Shown piece after piece: positions 50,035-58,518 of a stretch of 64,000 nucleotides of DNA (position 1 is its first letter; the number at the start of each line of letters is the position of its first letter). The notes below the pieces were generated by a model, which was not told the DNA's origin, made no database searches, and saw only the letters and a list, made by a program, of their open reading frames with translations. The stretch covers positions 558,001-622,000 of the forward strand of contig JACKQL020000006.1 in NCBI GenBank assembly GCA_018296165.2, in the 5' to 3' direction. The stretch is from Termitomyces sp. T153. Its lineage: Eukaryota > Basidiomycota > Agaricomycetes > Agaricales > Lyophyllaceae. The translations under genes and the position numbers were made by a program.

Positions 50035-50810
50035 GATAGATGGCTTGCTTGACCAGTGCCTAGAAGGAGTCAATGTACTCATTCAGCATTTGCTTCCCTT
50101 GCCCATATTGCTCCCTGTCATATAGCATCAAGGCAGTAATTTTGGTGGGGTCAAGTGGAGAAAACTCTGCCTAGAAGTCCTTCTCAAAGGCAGCAAAGTC
50201 TGGGAAACTCCCAACACCTCTGGGGCAATAGAAAACTCATAATGTGTAGGTGGAGGCATGTCTGGTCTTCATGTACAACAGCACTCAGGCTATCTTCAGT
50301 GTGTTGGAGTTGAAGGCATCTCTGCTGAGGTGGATGTAGGTGAGGCAGGACTGAAGGAAACATTCCCCACTAGAATGAGCACCATCATATATGTCTGGAC
50401 ATGCAGGACACAGAATCCATAGTCATAGGGTCATCAGAGCTGTGGAAATGGGTACAGGAGTGGTTGGGGTTGGTTCCACCACTGAGGAGGGGTGCAGAAA
50501 TAGGGAGTAGATGCTTGAGCAGTGCTTGAAGTGATTGGGAGATAAGATCTGTAGTTTGACAGAGGGTGGAGAGTTTGGTTTGATGGTGGATAAGAGATGA
50601 TTGTGTGAGTTGCACCTAGTTTTCTAAGTGTAGCAGGCAGGTCCAGGCTTGATTCTGGAGGGCCAGAGCCTCTGCAGGGGTGTTTGAGTTGGCAAGCTGA
50701 GACATAAAATTCCACAGTGCTTAATCCTGGTGAGGGAGCAACAAATAGAGGCTTGGAGGTTCTTTGCAGCTATGAGGAGCTTCTAGACCAGTTTTTGGAG
50801 ACTGTTCTAC
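50035..50810 (-). pseudogene. 5' part of gag of element E
   Basis: Minus strand, continuing E beyond the F insertion. From 50,715: MEFYVSACQLKHP, LDLPATLRKLGATHT (matching the Gag coiled region of F: LETQVQLTQ, TDLISQSLQALL), then a capsid-like part towards 50,060. Leader sequence lies between 50,720 and the 5' LTR at 50,811. Confidence 0.75.
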
Positions 50811-51160
50811 TGTAAAAGCAACCTCTGGAGTGGTGGATCTGAGTCATGCAGCTAGCAGAGGGGAATCCAAAGTATATTAGCAAAGTAGACAACAATACAA
50901 CAGTAACTAATCACCTAGCAGAGGAGAATCCAAAGAGAACAAGTCTAAGGATCCCAACTGCTCAGTGTGGTGCATCAGCAGGCAATGGAGGCATGAGAAT
51001 GGCTATACAGACTAGAGAAGTGATTGATGAGATAATACAGAAAGTCCCATGGGTCTCTGGAGATTTCTGGGGGTCTGGAACAAGCCCTAGAGATGTTGCA
51101 TGAGCTGCAGAGGCACTGAAACAAAAGACCACAAAGGTCAGAAATAGAAGTCCTCTGACA
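50811..51160 (-). repeat. 5' LTR of element E
   Basis: Begins TGTAAAAGCAACC and ends TCCTCTGACA, followed by TSD GTATT. At 350 bp it is collinear with 42927-43293. Confidence 0.88.
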
Positions 51161-51510
51161 GTATTGCCCACAAGTGCCCAATCAGCAACAACTCCACTAG
51201 TTGTCCCCAGTCCCTCAGATTCAGCTGTAGCAACTAATGTCACTACTCCCACTGCCCCTGAAGATAAATTCAGTGGCCCCAGTGATACAGCTAACACTAT
51301 ATCCAAGTGCTAGGCAAACATTGTGAGCAACAAGGAAGTGGCAGCCTTGAAGATGAATGAATGAGCTGGATGAGCTACTATTGGAGCTCACAGCAGATAT
51401 GGATACAATGCAGGCACTTGGAGCCCACAGTTTGCACTCAGCACAGTGAACAGTGCACTGAGATACAGTTTGTCCAGGTAGGATCATATGGTCCTACTAC
51501 TGTTATAATG

Positions 51511-51836
51511 TAGGAATTCATGATTGAATTCCAGTGCACATCTTTGGGTGGGATGCCATATCTCACTTCTTTCTCTCATTACTTTGTTTTATTCTTTGAA
51601 GTGAGTCTATTGATGGACTCAAAAGAGGCTATATAACAGAGCACTCATTACTTAGCTGTGCTATACCTCTATATAATATCTAATTATTTAAATATAAGAA
51701 TAGCATCACATGATGCTAACCTTAAAAACTACTATACTTGTAATTATGTAAGGCAGCACCTTACTTCATACTTTGTAGACAGAACTATGAACTGTTTTTG
51801 ACTTATGGAGTTGTGAACCATAAGCTGCACAACTCA
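51511..51836. mobile_element. Short solo LTR, probably Copia type, TSD TAATG
   Basis: A 326-bp AT-rich segment starts TAGGAATTCATG (TG decayed to TA) and ends CACAACTCA. It is flanked by TAATG at 51506-51510 and 51837-51841. It has a TATATAA-like promoter box near 51,670. Length and composition fit Copia LTRs; the family is inferred. It marks the boundary between ORF G and element C. Confidence 0.65.
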
Positions 51837-51859
51837 TAATGGAAACATGATGTTGATGC

Positions 51860-54800
51860 CTCCCAACAGCAATCTTCTACTCCCCTGTTGTGTTAATGCT
51901 GTGGAAAGGCAGGTCACTTTGCCTGCTACTGTCCTCAAGAGCTGGGGGTCTGCTACCTGTCTGCTTTAGAGCAAGAAGAGCTGCTTGTCCAACTCCTAGC
52001 AGCACAGGATGCAACAGGAACCCCCTCTCCTAATGCACCTATAGCTGCCTGCTCTGATAAGGTGACCAATGTATTAAAGAAGGTTCCCACACAGTTTCAG
52101 GAGGATTTTTAAAAGAGCAATGGATCAACTGTATGCTGCTATTGTCTAGTGGTAATTGTTTTGCTCCCCTATCCATAGAATTAAGTATATTGGTTGCTGC
52201 TTTTGATACTATGCCCAAAAGGATAAGCTCCTCCTCAGATGTACAAACCCCCTGCCCAGCTAACATCTCCACTGGAAACACACCTCCAAACCTATGCTTC
52301 TGGATTCTTGCATGAGAATGCCATCTCTTCTGTCATTACATTGTTGCTTCCACCCCTTCCACCAACTCTCTAAAGCTACAGGTAGAAATCAAAACAACAG
52401 ACACCCAGCAGATCCATAGTGTAGTTGCCCTGCTTGACAGTGGTGCAATGGGCCTCTTCTTCAACACAGACTATGTGCAACAACATTGTCTCACCACTTG
52501 CCCCCTATCTTGTCCTATCTCCATGTACAATGTTGATGGCACACTCAATGAAGCTGGCTATATTTGCTCTGTGGTGGACCTGGTCCTCCATTACAAAGAC
52601 TACTCTTGGCAAGCCACTTTTGCCATTGCTAGTCTGGGGAAACAAGATATGATATTGGGGTTCACCTGGTTATGCAAACACAACCTGGAGATTGACTAAA
52701 CTAAGAACAAGGTAAAGATGAGCCACTGCCCTCATTGTTGCATGACTTGTGTCAAAGAAGCCCATAAGGAGCATAGAGCAAAGGTTTATAAGTGTGCCAC
52801 CATGCATATCTGTCATGTGGGGCATCTCCCTTATGCTGATCTCAACCTCATGAAACCCCCTCTTTGGCATTCCCTCTCAGAGAGGCCCTCTATGAGGATG
52901 TCCAAGGTGTTGGGTATGAACCTCAAGAGGAAGATGAAAGCAAAGGAGAATCCAGCAGTGCTCTGGACCCAGAGTCTCCAGACAAAACCATTAAGGTAGG
53001 TGATAGAATCTATGCTACAACCCTCTGTCCTCCTATAGTGGCAGAGATTTGGGCCAGTTAGACCACTTCTCAATGTCTGGCCAAGGCATTTGCAGCAAAC
53101 TCCCAGCCCAAGCCTTTTTGTGACATGGTTTCTGATCACCTCCACAACTTTGAAGACATGTTCTCTAAAGCATCCTTTGATTCACTCCCAGAGTGTAAGC
53201 AGTGGGATTATGCAATTGAGCTGATACCAGACACAGAACCCTCCAGCTGTAAAGTCTATTCTCTTGTGCCCCATGAGCAGGATGAGTTGGATGCATTACT
53301 ACAGGAGAATCTTAACTCTGGACAGATACAACCCTCTAAGTCTCCAATGGCCTCCCCAGTCTTTTTCATTAAAAAGAAGGATGGTCTCTTTGTCTGATTC
53401 AGGACTATTGAGTCTTGAATCCAATGACAGTGAAGAATTGCTACCTCTTGCCACTCATCTCAGAACTAGTCAACAATCTTTAAGGCACATGTTACTTCAC
53501 TAAGTTGGACATCTGTTGGGGCTACAACAATGTGTGCATCAAAGAGAGAGATGAGTGGAAGGCAGTGTTCCAAACCAATTGTGGACTCTCTGAATTTCTG
53601 GTGATGTTCTTTGGCTTCACAAACAGCCCAGCCACTCTCCAGACTATGATGAATGACATCCTCTGCAATTTGATTGTGGAAGGTGCTGTTTGCATATATG
53701 TTGATGATATCCTCATCTACACTAAAACCTTGGAAGAGCATTGCTGGGTCACATGCATCATCTTAGAATGTCTCCACCAACACTGGCTCTATTTAAAGCC
53801 TGAGAAATGTAAATTTGAGCAGACTAAGGTGGAGTATCTAGGGGTGATCATCTCATATAGAATGGCTGAGGTGGACCCCATTAAAGTGGCAGGTGTAGCA
53901 GAGTGGCCTAACCTAAGGAACAAGAAGGAAGTACAGGCCTTTTTTGGGTTTGTCAACTTCTACTAGAGGTTCATACATGATTTATTCCACCATGCATATC
54001 CCCTCTTTGACCTCACAAGCAAGGATGCAGCATGGCAATTATTTGGTCCTTTAAAGAATGGCAGCATTTCCTTGAGAGCACATGGCATAAGTTTGAAGTC
54101 AAGATGGACCACAAGAACCTTGAGTACTTCTATCTGGCCAAAAAATTGAATCAACACCAAGCTTGGTGGTCCCTGTATCTGGCCAACTTTGACTTCTCAC
54201 TGCATCACAAACCTGGATGGAGCATGGGCAAACCAGATGCATTTTCTAGGCAGGCTGACCATGGCACAAGGGCAAGGAATAACAACAACATTGTCCTCCT
54301 CAAACCTGAACTCTTTGCTATCCATGCTCTAGAAGGGATTGTGGTCCAAGAGGACAAGACAAACATCTTTAGAGACATTCAAAGAGAGAACTGGGAGGAT
54401 GTGCAGAAGGATGCTGTTGCCCAGGCTGCACAGACCCTACAAGCTCAATAAGCAAGCAGAGTTAAGTCTGTGCATGCAGATGAGTGGGGTTTTCAGGATG
54501 GGCTTCTGACCTTCTAAGGATGCATCTACATGCCTAACATTTCAGAACTTTGCTGATGCATTGTGGAGCAACATCACAACTCTCAAGTAGCTAGACACTC
54601 TGTAAGGTGGAAGATGTTGGAGCTGGTATCCTGGAATTACTGGGCACCTGTAATCTCTGCCTCCACACCAAGCCTCACTGCTTGGAACCCAGCAAGCAGC
54701 TGGGATAAGGAGCATGGGGCAGCTCCACTCTCCCTATCCCAGCTGCTTGCTAGAGTGTTGCATCAGTGGATTTCATTGTGGAACTCCCAGATACTCATGA

Positions 54801-55905
54801 GTATGATGCTGTGATGGTAGTGGTGGACCTCTATAGCAAACAGGCCCACTTCATCCCTACCCACATCACATGCTCTGCCTTGGAAGCAACTAGCCTATAT
54901 TGCAAGAATGTATAGAAGGTTCATGGTCTATCACATAAGTAAGTACATTTCTAACCAGGGCCTCCAGTTTGTGGCAGAGTTCACTCAGGAACTGTACTGC
55001 CTGCTAGGAGTGAAGCTCCATACTACTATGGCCTATCACCCTTAGTCAGATGGGCAGATAGAATGTATTAATCAAGAACTGGAACAGTATCTCTACCTGA
55101 TTAGTAATGAGAGGCAGAATAACTGGGATAAGCTGCTGCTGATCACTAAACTACAATACAACAACCATGTTCACTCTTCCATGCAGACAACTCCATTCTT
55201 CTTGAACACTGGCAGGCATTCCCATATGGGATTCAAACCTTGGGTGCACTCCTCTGAGAATGACTCTGTCAACAAGTTTGTGGACCAGATGAAGAGGGCA
55301 CAGGAGGAGGCAAATGCTGCATTGATAAAGGCCAAGGAGGACATGGCATTGTACTATAATTGCCATTGGACACCAGCCTCAGTTTACAAGCCCAGAGACT
55401 ATGTGTACTTGGATAGCTTGGACATTAAGACAACAAGGCCATCCCAGAAGCTATCACATTGTCATCTTGGCCCCTTCATGGTGGAGAAGAAGGTAGGGCC
55501 TTTGACTTATCAACTTAAACTCCCAGCAGGCCTATGCCAATTGTACCCAGTCTTCAACATTGTTAAGCTATTTATAGCTTCAGAAGATCCAATCCCTGGC
55601 TGCCACCTTAAGCCACTCCCACCACCAGTCCTGGTTGATGATGAGGAGGAGTATGAAGTGGGGGAAATCTTGAATAGTAGGATATTCTGAGGAAAGTGGC
55701 AATTCAAGGTGAAATGGAAGGGATATGGCATCAAGGACATCTCTGAAAACTACAGGCCAATGTACATGCACCAGCTCTGGTTTGGGACTTCCATTGCAGG
55801 CATTCCAATGCTCCAAGAGCCATCTAAGGCATTTACCCTGTCTTAGCAGCTGATCAGGCAATCTGCAATTTTTTCTACTCAGTGTATCAAGATGTTGCAT
55901 GTTAG
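51860..55905 (+). pseudogene. Gypsy gag-pol of element C
   Basis: Order: DVDASQQQSSTPLLC then zinc knuckle CCGKAGHFACYCPQ (51,880-51,950); protease VVALLDSGAMGLFFNTDYV (52,420-52,475); RT with SKSPMASPVFFIKKKDG, WGYNNVCIKERDEWKAVFQT and intact box YVDDILIYTKTLEEH (53,698-53,745); after a deletion, RNase H tail (WSFKEWQHFLESTWHKFEV, MDHKNLEYFYLAKKLN); integrase (54,760-55,350, VDFIVELPDTHEYD, YHPxSDGQIE); chromodomain ([26 protein letters not shown], 55,640-55,740). Stops occur in each domain. Protease, RT and RNase H lie in different frames. Confidence 0.88.
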
Positions 55906-55916
55906 AGGGGGGGTGA

Positions 55917-56421
55917 TGTCAGGGAATGTCCCATTTCTCCTCTGTCCAGTCTCCCCTCTTATAGTTCCCTTCATTCTTCCTGATCATGTGATAACACATG
56001 CATTGCCAGGACAACTCACATGCACAGTGATCATGTGATAACACATGCATTGCCAGGACAACTCACATGCACAGTGATCATGTGATAACACCTGCATTGC
56101 CAGGACAACTCACATGCACAGTGATCATGTGATAACACTTGCATTGCTAGGACAACTCACATGCACAGTGATTATGTGATAACATGTGCATTGCCCAGTG
56201 GTCATGTGACTTTTCTGTCCTACTGTACAGTTGCATCCTATGAGTCCAAAGGTCTAAAGTGTAGGATTTGGCCTGGGAAGTTCCTCAGACTTGTTCTCTT
56301 TGGATCTCCCTTTGCCAGGTGTGTAGTTATGCTTGTAGACACTGTACAGTACTGAATAGACTTTGAATCTCCCTTTGCCAGGTGTGTGATTGAGCCACAG
56401 CCTCCAGAGGTTGCCCTTACA
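55917..56421 (+). repeat. 3' LTR of element C with internal minisatellite
   Basis: TG...CA repeat of 505 bp, starting TGTCAGGGAATGTCCC and ending TTGCCCTTACA. Its second half matches the LTR of element A. A 47-bp minisatellite expands its U3. Confidence 0.85.
55981..56195. repeat. 47-bp minisatellite in the element C LTR
   Basis: Four full units start at 55981, 56028, 56075 and 56122 (tgatcatgtgataacac...), plus a partial fifth from 56169. Units 1 and 2 are identical; later units differ by a few transitions. The related LTR of element A has no such array. Confidence 0.95.
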
Positions 56422-56489
56422 CTCAGCCTCAGTTGCATCAAGTATTAGCTTTGTTTAAATCCTTGATCCAGTTATTAAACTTTGTTATT

Positions 56490-57569
56490 AGGTTGTTACA
56501 ACCAATATGGTCTATGGTCCATGTGAAGATGCTCATCCCAATGCAAAGTGCATGGTAGATGGCAAATGTTCTAAGAGATATCCCAAGAAATTTCAAGAGG
56601 CCACTCAGTATGGTGATGATGGCTACTCCTGATATGTCAGACCTAACAATGGTCACTTCTTTGAAAAGAATGGTCATTGTTATGACAATCATGAAGTTGT
56701 CCCATACAGTCCTTATCTCTCAGCCAAATACAGATGCAACATTAATGTGGAGGTCTGTGCATTTGTGGAGCCATCAAGTACATTCACAAGTACATTTACA
56801 AAGGCCCTGATAGGACAACTTTGGAAATTTCTAGAGAACAGAGAGATAATAGAGATGAAATCAAAGAACACTTAGATGCCAGATACATTTCTGCACCTGA
56901 AGCCTGCTGGCATATCCCCAGCATGACAGAGTTTCACAAGATTACCCAGACCTTCCAACCAAGGTGAAAAACTCACTGGCTCTGTCAGTATAGCACACAT
57001 GCAGCCCAGATAATCTAAGGGCAAAGATTTGAATTCAGAGTTCTGCAGAAATGTCCAGGAGAAAAAAAAAGCTTGCAAAGTGCAGATTCTATTAAGTCTG
57101 ATGATAGCAATGTTGATGGCCTTGTATTATATCCTATAGAATATCTCAACTCTTTGAGAGCCAGTAGTTTTCCTTTGGCTAAATTGGTTTTGAAGATTGG
57201 TGTTCCTGTCATGCTCCTTAGGAATCTGGATACAACTAAAGGACTATGATTGTCATTCACATTGGCCCCAGAGTCCTTAGATGTCAGATCATCAGTGGAG
57301 ATGCCAAGTTTGCAGGATCAACTGTTTTAATTCCATAGATCAATCTTGATGCCTATGAGGAAGATTTGCCTATTCCATTGTGTAGGAGACAATTTCTAGT
57401 TCAGCTGGCCTTTGCTATGACTATCAACAAGTCCCAAGGGCAATCAGTCAAGCATGTTAGATTGGACCTTTGTTCACCAGTTTTTGCACATGGTCAACTT
57501 TATGTTGCACTTTCTCAATGTACATCAGAAGATTGTCTAAAGGTGATTTTGTCACCAGAAAATACATGA
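56490..57569 (+). pseudogene. Helitron Rep/helicase relic (internally deleted)
   Basis: The first part (56,500-56,950) matches the N-terminal Helitron region before and into Rep: HPNAKCMVDGKCSKRYPKKF, VVPYSPYLSAKYRCNINVEV, then RDEIKEHLDARYISAPEACW. The second part (57,085-57,569) is the C-terminal end of a PIF1-type helicase: [40 protein letters not shown] (superfamily 1 helicase motif V/VI region) and [20 protein letters not shown] (Arg to Gln in the usual ALSRC). The Rep HUH core and helicase motifs I-IV are missing. Stops are frequent. The true element kept its 3' end downstream to 58,074. Confidence 0.88.
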
Positions 57570-57761
57570 CAAAAAAAACAGAGAATGTTGTTTATTAAGA
57601 AATCCTCAATGGTTTACAAATGTAAGTGTGTAAATTTGGATAAATTCATATTTTATTGTTAACTTCTATTATCTTCAGCTTCTAATGTATATAGCTAGAT
57701 ATTGTAGTTTTTGTTGATGAAAATATAAGGTCTCAATATTAAATTGTATGATCTGATCAAA

Positions 57762-58030
57762 GACCTAACTGAATGAAGTGAGGGTGGGTTCTGGGTCTCA
57801 ACACTGAATTGAATGTTGAAGACCTAACCAAACAAAGTGAAGTTGAGTCTGGGTCTCAACACTGAATTGAATATCAAAGACCTAACCAAACAAAGTGAGG
57901 TTGGGTCTGGGTCTCAGCATTGAATCAAATATTGAAGACCTAACCAAACAAGGTGAGGTTGGGTCTGGGTCTCAACATTGAATTGAATATTGAAGACCTA
58001 ACCAAACAAAGTGAATTTAGGTCTGGGACT
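57762..58030 (+). repeat. 58-bp minisatellite near the Helitron 3' end
   Basis: Units begin at 57762, 57821, 57879, 57937 and 57995 (gacctaaccaaacaaagtga...), with the last truncated. The first unit is 59 bp. The same units occur on the other strand at 31,223-31,450. Confidence 0.95.
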
Positions 58031-58036
58031 TTGCAA

Positions 58037-58074
58037 GAGCTACAGACCCGTGCCAAAGGCACGGACCGTAGCTC
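58037..58074 (+). other. Helitron terminal hairpin
   Basis: Palindrome: GAGCTAC pairs with GTAGCTC, and CCCGTGCC with GGCACGG around a short AAA loop. It lies just after the 58-bp array and marks the change from CpG-poor island to CpG-rich host DNA. A 3' subterminal hairpin is characteristic of Helitrons. A CTRR end could not be identified for certain. A decayed copy is at 31,185-31,222. Confidence 0.7.
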
Positions 58075-58518
58075 GTGAGATATGGCCAGGGATCATGTTG
58101 CGATGTATCAAGGGACAATTGAGGGACGTGTGACAGTCAATCAAAGATTTTTGATCGTTTCAACTACGTAATTAGAACGCTGTCACAGGCGGTCACATGC
58201 CGTGTGATGACTGGACCTTAATCAAAACCCAAGTGACTCGTGGGAAATTTCACCGGCCCAAACTTGAGTTTGAAATGAACGGGGAAACTTCCGGGATTTG
58301 CACGTTCTGTTTGAAAGTCCAGACGCGTTTTATTCTGGTGTACCGTAGACATCGGCATGAGCTTCCCGCTGCGGTGTGGTGCGATAGAATCCTATCAGTT
58401 GATACAAAGACCCCAGATTGTGGTACCTTACTGCTTCATTATAAAGGCTCGAGAATGGCTGTGCAAGTTCCCACCCTACTGAAATTCTCTTCCCCTCTTT
58501 CCGTCGACAGCACCGTTT
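58075..58518 (+). promoter_or_regulatory. Upstream region of the phosphate transporter, possible Pho4-like site
   Basis: A 444-bp host-type interval lies between the Helitron hairpin and the transporter start. It contains GCACGTTC at 58300-58307, similar to the yeast Pho4 UASp1 core (CACGTT), and GGACGTGTG near 58,123. That these act as phosphate-response sites is inferred from yeast. The Helitron end lies about 440 bp from the ATG, so some original promoter may have been displaced. Confidence 0.3.

Larger units (their letters stand above)
42927..51160 (-). mobile_element. Gypsy element E, minus strand, TSD GTATT, interrupted by F
   Basis: The 3' LTR is 42927-43293 and the 5' LTR 50811-51160. 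A perfect TSD GTATT lies at 42922-42926 and 51161-51165. The internal region holds gag, protease, RT, RNase H, integrase and chromodomain in normal order on the minus strand. Element F (47704-50034) splits gag. Excluding F and its TSD, E is about 5.9 kb, full length for a chromodomain Gypsy. It interrupts ORF G. Confidence 0.93.
37285..51510 (+). pseudogene. ORF G: large unknown protein split by two nested insertions
   Basis: Three blocks read as one plus-strand gene once insertions and one TSD copy are ignored: 37,285-37,560 (NLPDYSVSSVQSSRGRGSGS), 39,862-42,926 (longest frame 40,594-41,289, starting MDEQIAYLLQQLHKAGIPED) and 51,166-51,510 (SAQSATTPLVVPSPSDSAVA). The protein would be rich in Pro, Ala, Ser and Lys (KGKGKA, GPSKPVAALVRPPKPAA), with an acidic stretch (LGSDDNDNVPTS) and a Cys-containing part near 41,540 (CRCFECQ) and 42,090-42,250. 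Stops are frequent. I do not recognise it; its position behind Gypsy tails suggests a transposon-borne or multicopy gene. Confidence 0.4.
51842..56421 (+). mobile_element. Gypsy element C, 5' truncated
   Basis: Starts in gag just before the zinc knuckle and ends with the LTR 55917-56421. No left LTR is visible. It is close to element A in its integrase and LTR. Two rearrangements are visible: a deletion of roughly 260 bp between RT and RNase H at about 54,020-54,035, and a local inverted insertion at 54,691-54,751. Confidence 0.85.

Noticed and set aside
57762..58030. Regular repeats resembling a CRISPR array (also 61,214-61,388 and 55,981-56,195)
   Set aside because: The units are directly adjacent with no unique spacers, and the sequence is eukaryotic; they are minisatellites.
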